A DNA stretch of 64,000 bases from Streptomyces fuscichromogenes (lineage in GTDB: Bacteria > Actinomycetota > Actinomycetes > Streptomycetales > Streptomycetaceae), in the NCBI RefSeq assembly GCF_014645815.1, contig NZ_BMML01000031.1:43509-107508 (forward strand). Direction: 5' to 3'. This document shows positions 26,001 through 35,850 of this stretch, piece by piece; position 1 is the stretch's first letter, and each line of letters starts with the position of its first letter. A model generated the notes under the pieces. The model ran no database searches. It was not told the origin of the DNA and worked only from the letters and a program-made list of their open reading frames with translations. The position numbers and the translations under genes were made by a program.

Positions 26001-27676
26001 TTGTGGACGCCCGACGGCAGGGTCGGTGAGGTCCAGCTGGCGATGGACGTGGGTGACAGATAGGCGGTGTTGCCGGTGGACCTGCGCGTCGTCAGGTCCG
26101 TGTCCCAGACCTCGAAGGTGAAGCGCAGTTCGTCGAGGTCGGCGTCGCCGGAGCGGGCCCGCAGCGTGGGCGTGGCGTCGCTGGTCGCCGTGCTGTCGAA
26201 GGGCAGGAACAGCGACGTGGCACCCGGGTAGGAGTCGTAGGTGACGCTCAGGTGCGGTTCGGTGGCCGCGTCCTCGCCCGAGACGTAGTTCGCCGAGCGG
26301 TAGCGCCGCCAGGTCAGCGAGTCGGTCTCGTCGACCCCGCGCACCTGGACGCCGTGGTTGTCGGAGCCGTCGGCCCAGGCCTGGACGATCGCGTCGACGT
26401 CGAAGCCGACGGTGCCCGCCGGGCAGTTGCTGTCGTGGCCCTTGGCGACGGTGCTGACGACGGCGCCGGTCGTGGTGGTGGCCGGCTGGTCGCCCCAGGT
26501 GACCGTGGCGGACGACCAGCTTCCGGTGATGCGGCGGATCTGGGTGCCGGAGCCGGAGGTGGCGCAGGACGAGGACCAGGTCGAGTACAGCGCGAGGTTG
26601 GTGTCGACGATGTGCTTGCCCGCGAGGCCGGACACGTCGAACTTCAGATAGGAACGGGCCTTGGTGGTGCCGCCGTCGTAGGTGCCGGACTTCAGCTCGG
26701 TCGACGAGACCTGGGAGTCGGGGTAGTTGGTGGCGACCCAGGTGTCCGTGCTCACGGCGAGGGTGGAGGTGGGGTCGACGGTCACCGGGTAGTGGGCGGT
26801 GGCGAGGAACTCGGGGTCCGGGGTGAGGACCAGGGTCTGAGCGCCGTCCGCGTCCTGTTCGACGCGCGTGTCGACGCGGGTCTGCCGGGCGGGCTCTCCG
26901 GACAGCTCGTCCTGCTCGGCGTCCCACATCATCGGGGCCGGTGCCTCGGCGACGAGCCTCCCCGAGGCGTCCTTCAGGAGGAGGTGCCCCGAGTCCGCCA
27001 GGGAGAGGGTCAGGCCCTCGGTCCGTACGGGTATGCGGTAGCGGACGGGCTCGGCGGGGGCCCGGTCGAGCAGGATGTTCTGCGAGAAGCCGTCGGCGAG
27101 CGCGGTGACGGTCAGCGTCTCGTCCGGTCCGACCTGGTAGGAGGCGGTGTCGCCGGCCACCTCGGGAGTGGGGAGCTCGGTCTCCCAGCCGAGCCCGAAG
27201 GAACGTTTCCCCTCGGTGACCTGGGCGAGGTGGGTGTCACCGCCGTCGGACACGTCGAGGTCCGTGCCCGTGGTCTGCGGAGTGAGGCTGGCCCCGGTGT
27301 CGGAGAGCGTGGTGTCGATGTCGTGCCAGACGCCGTCCTCCTTGACCCGCACCGGCGCGGGGTAGGCCTCGGCGGTGAGCGTCCCGGCCGGGTCGGCCCA
27401 GACACCGCCGGTCGCGGTGCGCTCGGAGAGGATCTCGATGCGGCGCCCCTGCGCCTGGGCGAGGAGCCGGGCCTCGGACTCGTCGGCGGCCTCGGCCGGA
27501 CCGAGGTCCGCGGCGGATGCGGACGGGGACGCGGCCGGCGTCCCGGACTCGGCCTGCGCCTCCCGCTCGGCCACGGCGGCGAGGCCGCCCGCCAGGGTCA
27601 GCGCCAGCACGGCCGCCGCGGCCCGCCGCCCGCTCCCCCACGGGGATCTTCGCCGGGCGCGTATCGCTCTGCTCAA
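23057..27676 (-). CDS. Large secreted DNRLRE / Ig-like / trypsin-like protease
   Basis: 1539 aa. TTG start with AGAGGA seven bases ahead. Twin-Arg-rich signal peptide to about residue 42; a region with 'VWHDIDTTL' typical of actinomycete cell-surface DNRLRE proteins; DNRLRE domain about 290-480 ('TDTWVATNYPDSQ..STELKSG.YDGG..KARSYLKFDVS', 'GFDVDAIVQAWADG'); at least four Ig-like repeats each ending 'GTWYLHVRA'; an acidic linker; then a chymotrypsin-fold protease with 'LSAGHCTTG' (His) and 'CDYPGDSGGPV' (Ser), and a C-terminal 'DGDDDGWNDDKDC' calcium-loop-like stretch. DNRLRE proteins usually end in RHS/toxin modules; here a protease is in that place. Confidence 0.88.
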   Translation of the reverse strand: MSRAIRARRRSPWGSGRRAAAAVLALTLAGGLAAVAEREAQAESGTPAASPSASAADLGPAEAADESEARLLAQAQGRRIEILSERTATGGVWADPAGTLTAEAYPAPVRVKEDGVWHDIDTTLSDTGASLTPQTTGTDLDVSDGGDTHLAQVTEGKRSFGLGWETELPTPEVAGDTASYQVGPDETLTVTALADGFSQNILLDRAPAEPVRYRIPVRTEGLTLSLADSGHLLLKDASGRLVAEAPAPMMWDAEQDELSGEPARQTRVDTRVEQDADGAQTLVLTPDPEFLATAHYPVTVDPTSTLAVSTDTWVATNYPDSQVSSTELKSGTYDGGTTKARSYLKFDVSGLAGKHIVDTNLALYSTWSSSCATSGSGTQIRRITGSWSSATVTWGDQPATTTTGAVVSTVAKGHDSNCPAGTVGFDVDAIVQAWADGSDNHGVQVRGVDETDSLTWRRYRSANYVSGEDAATEPHLSVTYDSYPGATSLFLPFDSTATSDATPTLRARSGDADLDELRFTFEVWDTDLTTRRSTGNTAYLSPTSIASWTSPTLPSGVHKWRARAYDGGNWSKSWSSWRTLTVDPSAPTAPTITSTSHASPDSWYGTDDFTATLAASDTSAITGYAVKTDQNPVTAAGTEVTQTSTTVTATDRADGTWYVHAAARNAAGLWSATRHFAFHVDTGAPGAPTVTSSTHPLSGAVYAGRTASFTWTAPADTAGAAGYTVLVDQSTSTLPATTGTVQTGTSYSTTVTADGTWYLHVRAKDRAANWSATAAHFAFQVDAGLALRPVITSAGHPDQSAAYRTTTLTAAWTTSATAAGYSLTVDSSAGTVPDTVTDSTSASYSGTKGEGTWYLHVRAVDAAGTWGPAAHYRFTVDTTAPAAPTVASPDFPDDGWAGDAGDTGAFVLTSADPGLKSLRYRLDDGTETTVAATGAATTVRVTVADEGSHHLTAVAVDKAGNASATAAYTFHVGTAGIVSPLPGEQVGHQVPLAAAGPGDLTGVTFQYRRADTESWTDVPVGQVTGPSGAAVTWPVEVSGGTLSGLLWDTGTLTADGGLQLRVRFTGDDSPAPSEPVTVDLDRVTVLTGPVALDDLAEPDTAESYALDAAEERAEADPDDLAPPYLDSDTGEIVAPVTDPAAKSEATAAITLTGIPVDQGSADGTPEGDPDTGVEAPAGEDGVADTAATQNTTITPVTEEVEHSQAELQSITDEVLLLTEDEVPGASDLVTAAVDAETNRVVVEVPADNAEVADALGTRYGTDTVAVRVAPAVKALQASAGRYTDVSPFKGGAAYEPVRVSSNGTLSDGIRCTTAFPWTHQGQPYMLSAGHCTTGNGYLDSWNPELTFADVAYDNWNNSKGSVKIAGKSYYSGDLVIGKVYENKYNVSARIYKGGPNGSQTRRVQNRWTTRSKVGQQFCSGGSTTGEVCGWKVTSGKLTIKYSDGTVIKNATRGKKNSGTCDYPGDSGGPVYTVLKNGHVYAKGVISGGLCSGWGIGSDGDDDGWNDDKDCSDATDYDCEIIFTDIKLAEDALPGLVKKW

Positions 27677-27848
27677 TGCGGATTCCTCTCCGAAGTGACA
27701 CCGGGCAAGATCATCCCGGACGGGGATTATGCACGACGTTTGCCGGAATTTGGGATTCCGTTGACTGTTGAGCAGGCATCACCTGGAAGGCCACACCAAG
27801 GGGCGCCATCCGCAAGGAAGTTGACGGAGCGCCAGATCGACCGGTAAG

Positions 27849-27881
27849 TGGTCCAGACCTATTGACCGATGGTCCAGACCT
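27849..27881 (+). promoter_or_regulatory. 12-bp direct repeats of the chitinase promoter
   Basis: TGGTCCAGACCT occurs twice, at 27849-27860 and 27870-27881, 21 bp apart. This is the classic direct repeat of Streptomyces chitinase promoters, tied to chitin induction and glucose repression, and resembles the DasR-responsive element. The second copy lies between the -35 and -10 boxes. Confidence 0.85.
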
Positions 27882-27890
27882 TTCTATCCT
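27862..27890 (+). promoter_or_regulatory. chiC promoter
   Basis: -35 TTGACC (27862-27867), 17-bp spacer, -10 TATCCT (27885-27890). It gives a leader of about 60 nt before ATG 27956. Confidence 0.75.
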
Positions 27891-27955
27891 CGCGGCACTG
27901 TGGGTATGAAGGCTCAGTCATGCCCACGTCATCCCCGACAAGAGGGAGGCGCAGC

Positions 27956-29782
<1,827 letters not shown>

Positions 29783-29810
29783 CCCCTACCGCCTCACCCC
29801 ACCCCCACCG

Positions 29811-29842
29811 CGTCGCGGGCGGCCTCCGGGCCGTCCGCGACG
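29811..29842. terminator. Bidirectional hairpin between chiC and DUF2550 gene
   Basis: CGTCGCGGGCGGCC, loop TCCG, GGCCGTCCGCGACG: a 14-bp stem with one G-T pair, in the 67-bp gap between convergent genes. Confidence 0.6.
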
Positions 29843-29849
29843 ACGCGTC

Positions 29850-30296
29850 TCAGGCCACGTTCACCCGTTGCCCCGGCGGGGCCGCCTCCAGCCAGGCGAG
29901 GAAGCCGGTCAGGGCGTCCTCGCTCATGGCGAGTTCCAGGCGGGTGCCGCGATGGGTGCAGGCGAGGACGACGGCGTCGGAGAGCAGGGCCAGCTCCTCC
30001 TCGCCCTCGGGGAGGCGGCGGCCGGCCACCTCGATCCGGTCGCGTTCCAGGACCCGGCGGGGGCGGTAGGCGTAGGAGAAGACGCGGTACCACTCGACGC
30101 TGTCGCCGTTGTAGCGGGCGACGCCGTAGCTCCAGCCCTTGCCGTTGGTGTCCGGTTTCTCGGGTACTTCCCAGCGCAGCGAACAGTCGAAGGTGCCGCC
30201 GGAACGCTGGATCAGTCTGCGGCGCAAGCCGAACAGGAAGAGTCCCACCACCACCAGCGCGACCACGATTCCGGCCACAGTCAGAGCGAGGACCAT
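29850..30296 (-). CDS. DUF2550 domain-containing membrane protein
   Basis: 148 aa from ATG 30296, which has GGGGAGG nine bases upstream; a GTG two codons earlier sits too close to it. A single N-terminal membrane segment (residues about 2-22, 'LALTVAGIVVALVVVGLFLFGL') then a cytoplasmic domain with 'FDCSLRWEVPE', 'GWSYGVARYNGDSVEWYRVFSYAYRPRRVLER' characteristic of DUF2550. Conserved directly behind atpC in actinobacteria. A strong terminator separates it from atpC, so it probably has its own transcription. Function unknown. Confidence 0.9.
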   Translation of the reverse strand: MVLALTVAGIVVALVVVGLFLFGLRRRLIQRSGGTFDCSLRWEVPEKPDTNGKGWSYGVARYNGDSVEWYRVFSYAYRPRRVLERDRIEVAGRRLPEGEEELALLSDAVVLACTHRGTRLELAMSEDALTGFLAWLEAAPPGQRVNVA

Positions 30297-30351
30297 CGGC
30301 ACCGACCTCCCCGTCTCCTAGGTAATGGAACGTAAAAAGACCCAGATCTAC

Positions 30352-30400
30352 CTCAGCCGCGGCTGGGTCCGGAATGGCTCCGGACCCAGCCGCGGCTGAG
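30352..30400 (-). terminator. Terminator of the atp operon
   Basis: Perfect 21-bp inverted arms (30352-30372 and 30380-30400) around a 7-nt loop, followed on the minus strand by a TCTTTTTAC stretch at about 30334-30341. It lies 27 bp beyond the atpC stop. Exceptionally long perfect stem. Confidence 0.85.
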
Positions 30401-30426
30401 TTACGTCAACGCATACGCGCAGTGTG

Positions 30427-30801
30427 TCAGCGCGCTGTCGCCGCCCGCAGACGGACGTCGGCGCGCCGCTCGGCAGTGGCGTCGCCCGCCGCCTTCGCGC
30501 GCTCCAGCTCACGCTCCTCGCGCTGGACGTCGATCTCGTCCGACAGCTCGGCGGTCTCCGCCAGCAGCGAGAGCTTGTTGTCCGCGAACGAGATGAAACC
30601 GCCGTGCACCGCGGCGACGACCGTTCCACCATCACTCGTACGGATGGTCACCGGGCCCGACTCCAGCACACCGAGCAGCGGCTGGTGACCGGGCATGACG
30701 CCGATGTCGCCGGACGTGGTGCGTGCGACGACCAGGGTGGCCTCGCCGGACCAGACCTGGCGGTCCGCGGCGACGAGCTCGACGTGCAGCTCAGCAGCCA
30801 A
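30427..30801 (-). CDS. atpC: ATP synthase epsilon subunit
   Basis: 124 aa, normal actinobacterial length. Beta-sandwich 'LHVELVAADRQVWSGEATLVVARTTSGDIGVMPGHQPLLGVLESGPVTI' and C-terminal helical hairpin 'RAKAAGDATAERRADVRLRAA'. Part of the F1 central stalk and inhibitor of idle ATP hydrolysis. Last gene of the operon, 134 bp after atpD, with a 13-bp-stem hairpin in that gap and the operon terminator behind it. Confidence 0.96.
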   Translation of the reverse strand: MAAELHVELVAADRQVWSGEATLVVARTTSGDIGVMPGHQPLLGVLESGPVTIRTSDGGTVVAAVHGGFISFADNKLSLLAETAELSDEIDVQREERELERAKAAGDATAERRADVRLRAATAR

Positions 30802-30867
30802 GGGTGGCTCCTCGGGTCACCACCCGGCAGGGGCGCCGGGTGTTGGGGTCAATTCTAGTAGGCGTGA

Positions 30868-30898
30868 GTGAGGGGGCGGGACGCGCCCGCCCCCTCAC
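30868..30898. promoter_or_regulatory. Intercistronic hairpin between atpD and atpC
   Basis: GTGAGGGGGCGGG, loop ACGCG, CCCGCCCCCTCAC: 13-bp perfect stem, no T-tract after it on the minus strand. Likely an mRNA-processing, stability or attenuation element that lowers epsilon output relative to beta; the role is inference. Confidence 0.6.
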
Positions 30899-30935
30899 AC
30901 CAAGAACGCAATGAGTTCGGAGGAACTCACGGGGT

Positions 30936-32372
30936 TCAGGAGACGCCCAGCTCCTTGGCGTTGGCCTTCAGGTCCTCGATGCCACCGCACAGGAAGAACG
31001 CCTGCTCCGGGAAGTGGTCGTACTCGCCGTCGATGATCGCGTTGAAGGCCGCGATCGACTCGTCCAGCGGGACGTCCGACCCGTCGACGCCGGTGAACTG
31101 CTTGGCGACGTGGGTGTTCTGGGACAGGAAGCGCTCCACGCGACGGGCACGGTGGACGGTGAGCTTGTCCTCCTCGCCCAGCTCGTCGATACCGAGGATC
31201 GCGATGATGTCCTGGAGGTCCTTGTACTTCTGGAGGACCGTCTTCACGCGCATCGCGGTGTTGTAGTGGTCCGCCGCGATGTAGCGCGGGTCCAGGATCC
31301 GGGACGTGGAGTCCAGCGGGTCCACGGCCGGGTAGATGCCCTTCTCCGAGATCGGACGGGACAGCACCGTCGTCGCGTCGAGGTGGGCGAAGGTGGTGGC
31401 CGGGGCCGGGTCGGTCAGGTCGTCCGCGGGGACGTAGATCGCCTGCATCGAGGTGATCGAGTGACCACGGGTCGAGGTGATGCGCTCCTGGAGGAGACCC
31501 ATCTCGTCGGCCAGGTTCGGCTGGTAGCCCACCGCGGAGGGCATCCGGCCGAGCAGGGTCGAGACCTCGGAACCGGCCTGCGTGAAGCGGAAGATGTTGT
31601 CGATGAAGAACAGCACGTCCTGCTTCTGCACATCGCGGAAGTACTCCGCCATGGTCAGACCGGCGAGGGCCACGCGCAGACGGGTGCCCGGGGGCTCGTC
31701 CATCTGGCCGAAGACCAGGGCGGTCTTGTCGATGACGCCCGAGTCGGCCATCTCCTCGATGAGGTCGTTGCCCTCACGGGTGCGCTCACCGACACCGGCG
31801 AACACGGAGACACCGTCGTGGTTGTTGGCGACGCGGTAGATCATCTCCTGGATGAGCACCGTCTTGCCGACGCCGGCACCGCCGAACAGGCCGATCTTGC
31901 CGCCCTTGACGTACGGGGTGAGCAGGTCGATGACCTTGACGCCGGTCTCGAACATCTCGGTCTTCGACTCGAGCTCGTCGAAGTTCGGGGCCTTGCGGTG
32001 GATGGACCAGCGCTCGCCCTCGTACTGCTCGTCGACGTTCAGCACCTCACCGAGGGTGTTGAACACCTTGCCCTTGGTGAAGTCACCGACCGGGACGGTG
32101 ATGCCGTCGCCGGTGTCGGTGACCGGGGCCTGGCGGACCAGGCCGTCGGTGGGCTGCATGGAGATGGTGCGGACCAGGCCGTCACCCAGGTGCTGGGCGA
32201 CCTCCAGGGTCAGCGTCTTCTTCTCGCCGGCGTTGGCCGGGTCGGCCACCTCGACGTGCAGCGCGTTGTAGATGTCCGGCATCGCGTCGACGGGGAACTC
32301 CACGTCGACGACCGGGCCGATGACCCGGGCGACGCGGCCCGTGGCCGTCGCGGTCTCAACAGTGGTGGTCAT
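30936..32372 (-). CDS. atpD: ATP synthase beta subunit
   Basis: 478 aa catalytic F1 subunit. P-loop 'GGAGVGKTV', 'GVGERTREGNDL' with the catalytic Glu, 'LFFIDNIFRFTQAGSEVSTLLGRMPSAVGYQPNL' and the 'ALVFGQMDEPPG' motif are intact. The start ATG shares a base with the atpG stop codon region, so the two are coupled. Full length and highly conserved. Confidence 0.99.
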   Translation of the reverse strand: MTTTVETATATGRVARVIGPVVDVEFPVDAMPDIYNALHVEVADPANAGEKKTLTLEVAQHLGDGLVRTISMQPTDGLVRQAPVTDTGDGITVPVGDFTKGKVFNTLGEVLNVDEQYEGERWSIHRKAPNFDELESKTEMFETGVKVIDLLTPYVKGGKIGLFGGAGVGKTVLIQEMIYRVANNHDGVSVFAGVGERTREGNDLIEEMADSGVIDKTALVFGQMDEPPGTRLRVALAGLTMAEYFRDVQKQDVLFFIDNIFRFTQAGSEVSTLLGRMPSAVGYQPNLADEMGLLQERITSTRGHSITSMQAIYVPADDLTDPAPATTFAHLDATTVLSRPISEKGIYPAVDPLDSTSRILDPRYIAADHYNTAMRVKTVLQKYKDLQDIIAILGIDELGEEDKLTVHRARRVERFLSQNTHVAKQFTGVDGSDVPLDESIAAFNAIIDGEYDHFPEQAFFLCGGIEDLKANAKELGVS

Positions 32373-33292
32373 TAGCGGTCACTCCCCGCGGTCGCGTCGG
32401 CCAGGGCGCTGGCGCCACCGACGATCTCGCTGATTTCCTGGGTGATTTCGGCCTGGCGGGCCGCGTTGGCAAGACGGGAGAGCGTGTTGATCAGCTCGCC
32501 CGCGTTGTCGGTGGCCGACTTCATCGCGCGCCGCGTGGCAGCGTGCTTCGAAGCCGCCGACTGGAGCAGCGCGTTGTAGATGCGGCTCTCCACGTAGCGC
32601 GGCAGCAGGGCGTCGAGGACGTCCTCCGCCGAGGGCTCGAAGTCGTACAGCGGAAGGATCTCGTCGCCCTTGGCGGCGCCCTCCTCCGCGACCTCGTCGA
32701 GGCTGAGCGGCAGCAGCCGGTCCCCGAGCGCCGTCTGCGTCATCATCGACACGAACTCGGTGTAGACGATGTGGAGTTCGTCCACCCCGCCGTCCGCCGT
32801 CTCGGTCTCGATGGCCTCGATCAGCGGCGCCGCGACCTTCTTGGCGTCCGCGTACGAGGGCTCGTCGGTGAAGCCCGTCCACGACTCCACGACCTTGCGC
32901 TCGCGGAAGTGGTAGTGGGCCAGACCGCGGCGGCCGACGATGTACGTGTCGACCTCCTTGCCCTCCGCCTCAAGGCGCGCCGTCAGCAGCTCGGCGGCCT
33001 TGATGGCGTTGGAGTTGAAGGCGCCGGCCAGACCGCGGTCGCTCGTGAGGAGCAGCACCGCGGAGCGGGTCGGCGTCTCCGCCTCGGTGGTCAGGGGGTG
33101 CTTGGTGTTCGACCCGGTACCGACCGCCGTGACCGCGCGGGTGAGCTCGGTCGCGTACGGCGCGGAGGCCCGCACCTTGCGCTGCGCCTTGACGACACGC
33201 GAGGCGGCGATCATCTCCATCGCCTTGGTGATCTTCTTGGTCGCGGTGACGGATCGGATGCGACGCTTGTAGACCCGGAGCTGGGCTCCCAT
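32372..33292 (-). CDS. atpG: ATP synthase gamma subunit
   Basis: 306 aa rotor shaft. N-terminal helix 'MGAQLRVYKRRIRSVTATKKITKAMEMIAASRVVKAQRKV' and C-terminal helix 'ESRIYNALLQSAASKHAATRRAMKSATDNAGELINTLSRLANAARQAEITQEISEIVGGASAL' are the conserved coiled-coil shaft; 'LLLTSDRGLAGAFN' is the central domain. 21 bp after atpA; end overlaps the start of atpD. Confidence 0.98.
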   Translation of the reverse strand: MGAQLRVYKRRIRSVTATKKITKAMEMIAASRVVKAQRKVRASAPYATELTRAVTAVGTGSNTKHPLTTEAETPTRSAVLLLTSDRGLAGAFNSNAIKAAELLTARLEAEGKEVDTYIVGRRGLAHYHFRERKVVESWTGFTDEPSYADAKKVAAPLIEAIETETADGGVDELHIVYTEFVSMMTQTALGDRLLPLSLDEVAEEGAAKGDEILPLYDFEPSAEDVLDALLPRYVESRIYNALLQSAASKHAATRRAMKSATDNAGELINTLSRLANAARQAEITQEISEIVGGASALADATAGSDR

Positions 33293-33313
33293 GAGTCAGG
33301 TCCCTTCCTTACG

Positions 33314-34903
33314 TCACTTGGCCGCGGCCGGGACGTCCTCGCCGAGAAGCTTGCCGTCCGAGGTCTCGAACTGCTTCTTGAAGTCGGCGATGGCGTCGGC
33401 AACAGCGGTGAGGGTGTCGTCCGACATCTTTCCGCCCTCCTTGATGGAGGTCATGAGGCCCTGCTCCTTGCGGTGCAGGTACTCCAGGAGCTCCTTCTCG
33501 AAGCGGCGGATGTCGGTGACCGGGACGTCGTCCATCTTGCCGGTGGTGCCGGCCCACACGGAGACGACCTGGTCCTCGGTGGACATCGGCTGGTACTGAG
33601 CCTGCTTGAGCAGCTCGACCAGACGCTGGCCACGCTCCAGCTGCGACTTCGACGCGGCGTCCAGGTCGGAACCGAAGGCGGCGAACGCCTCCAGCTCGCG
33701 GTACTGGGCCAGGTCCAGACGCAGCCGGCCGGAGACCTGCTTCATCGCCTTGTGCTGCGCGGAACCACCGACTCGGGAGACGGAGATACCGACGTTCAGC
33801 GCGGGGCGCTGACCGGCGTTGAACAGGTCCGACTCCAGGAAGCACTGGCCGTCGGTGATGGAGATGACGTTGGTCGGGATGAACGCCGAGACGTCGTTGG
33901 CCTTGGTCTCGACGATCGGCAGACCGGTCATCGAGCCGGCGCCCATCTCGTCGGAGAGCTTGGCGCAGCGCTCCAGCAGGCGGGAGTGCAGGTAGAAGAC
34001 GTCACCCGGGTAGGCCTCACGGCCCGGCGGGCGGCGCAGCAGCAGGGACACGGCGCGGTAGGCGTCGGCCTGCTTCGAGAGGTCGTCGAAGATGATGAGG
34101 ACGTGCTTGCCGTCGTACATCCAGTGCTGGCCGATGGCCGAGCCGGTGTACGGCGCCAGGTACTTGAAGCCGGCCGGGTCGGACGCCGGGGCGGCGACGA
34201 TGGTCGTGTACTCCAGCGCGCCGGCCTCTTCCAGGGCGCCACGCACGGAGGCGATGGTCGAGCCCTTCTGGCCGATGGCGACGTAGACGCAGCGGACCTG
34301 CTTCTTCGGGTCGCCCGAGCGCCAGTTGTCACGCTGGTTGATGATCGTGTCGACGGCCAGGGCGGTCTTGCCGGTCTGGCGGTCGCCGATGATCAGCTGA
34401 CGCTGGCCGCGGCCGACCGGGGTCATGGCGTCGACGGCCTTGTAGCCGGTCTCCATCGGCTCGTGCACCGACTTACGGGCCATGACGCCGGGAGCCTGCA
34501 GCTCCAGGGCGCGGCGGCCGGACGTCTCGATCTCGCCGAGGCCGTCGATCGGGTTGCCGAGCGGGTCGACGACGCGGCCGAGGTAGCCCTCGCCGACCGC
34601 GACGGAGAGAACCTCACCGGTGCGCTGCACCGGCTGGCCCTCCTCGATGCCGCTGAACTCACCGAGGACGATGGCGCCGATCTCGCGCTCTTCCAGGTTG
34701 AGCGCGAGGCCGAGGGTGCCGTCCTCGAACTTCAGCAGTTCGTTGGCCATGGCCGAGGGAAGACCCTCGACCTTCGCGATGCCGTCGCCGGCAAGGGTGA
34801 CCGTACCGACCTCCTCGCGCGAGGCCGCGTCCGGCTTGTACGACTGGACGAAGTTCTCCAGCGCGTCCCGGATCTCCTCCGGCCGGATCGTGAGCTCCGC
34901 CAT
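33314..34903 (-). CDS. atpA: ATP synthase alpha subunit
   Basis: 529 aa non-catalytic nucleotide-binding F1 subunit. Start '[24 protein letters not shown]' is the canonical actinobacterial beginning; an upstream in-frame start at 34942 would overlap the family B repeat. P-loop 'GDRQTGKTA', '[31 protein letters not shown]' and 'ISITDGQ' present. 131 bp after atpH, a gap that contains repeat family B copy 2. Confidence 0.98.
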   Translation of the reverse strand: [529 protein letters not shown]

Positions 34904-34942
34904 CTGGGTTCCCTGCTCTCCTTGTTGGGCCCGAAGTTTCAC

Positions 34943-34969
34943 TTGGGGGGTCTGGGGGCGACCCCCAGG
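34943..34969. repeat. Repeat family B, copy 2
   Basis: TTGGGGGGTCTGGGGGCGAC followed by CCCCAGG. It is located inside the atp operon, between atpH and the atpA ribosome site. Confidence 0.6.
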
Positions 34970-35034
34970 ATTCTTCTTGTACGGCCCAACCGGGCCGTCG
35001 TAAGTACGTACTGCTCTTCTGCTGTACCGGGGTG

Positions 35035-35850
35035 CTAGCTCGCCATGCGGCGGGCCGCGTCCTCCAGCCGGTCCGCGATGGAACCGTTGATGAGCTCGTC
35101 ACCGACCTGCACCCGGATCCCGCCGACGACCTCCGGGTCGACGTCGAGGTTGAGGTGCATCGTGCGGCCGTAGAGCTTCGCGAGGGCGGCGCCCAGGCGC
35201 TGCTTCTGCGGCTCGCTCAGCGGCACCGCCGAGGTGACGACGGCGACGACCCGGCTGCGACGCTCCGCGGCCAGCTTGGACAGGGCCTCCAGGCCCGCTT
35301 CCAGGCTACGTCCCCGCGGCACGGTCACAAGGCGCGTGACCAGACGCTCGGTGACCGGCTTGGCGCGGCCGCCGAGCAGCCGGTGCAGCAGCTCGGTCTT
35401 CGCGGCGACGGTCGCCTTGCGGTCGGTCAGCGCGGCGCGCAGCCCGGTGTTGGAGGAGACGATCCGGCCGAACCGGAACAGCTCGTCCTCGGCGTCGTCC
35501 AGCGTGTTGGACTTCTCCGCGGCCGTGAGGTCGGCGGTGTTCGCCAGCTCCTCCAGCGCGTCCACCAGGTCGCGGGGCTGCGACCAGCGGGAGCGGACCA
35601 GGCCGGACACCAGGTCGGCGGTGGTCTCGGAGACCTGGCCGCCGATCAGGCGCCGGACCAGCTCGGCCTTCGCCTCGCCGGCCTGTGCCGGGTCGGTGAG
35701 GACCCGGCGCAGGCCTCCCTCGCGGTCGAGCAGCGCGGTGACGGCCGCCAGCTCGTCGGCGAGCCGCGTCGCGTCCACGGACGAGGAGTCCGTCAGCGCG
35801 TCGAGACGCTCACGTGCGGCTGCCAGGGCATCGCGGCTCGCTCCGTTCAT
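35035..35850 (-). CDS. atpH: ATP synthase delta subunit
   Basis: 271 aa, the longer actinobacterial form. N-terminal helical domain 'REALAAARERLDAL...LADELAAVTALLDREGGLRRVLTDP', and C-terminal 'VTSAVPLSEPQKQRLGAALAKLYGRTMHLNLDVDPEVVGGIRVQVGDELINGSIADRLEDAARRM', the conserved OSCP/delta end. Part of the peripheral stalk connecting b to F1. Start overlaps the end of atpF by four bases. Confidence 0.97.
   Translation of the reverse strand: MNGASRDALAAARERLDALTDSSSVDATRLADELAAVTALLDREGGLRRVLTDPAQAGEAKAELVRRLIGGQVSETTADLVSGLVRSRWSQPRDLVDALEELANTADLTAAEKSNTLDDAEDELFRFGRIVSSNTGLRAALTDRKATVAAKTELLHRLLGGRAKPVTERLVTRLVTVPRGRSLEAGLEALSKLAAERRSRVVAVVTSAVPLSEPQKQRLGAALAKLYGRTMHLNLDVDPEVVGGIRVQVGDELINGSIADRLEDAARRMAS

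Noticed and set aside
32543..35038. An 831-codon plus-strand frame across atpG, atpA and atpH
   Set aside because: It lies antisense to three certain ATP synthase genes and has no recognisable domain.
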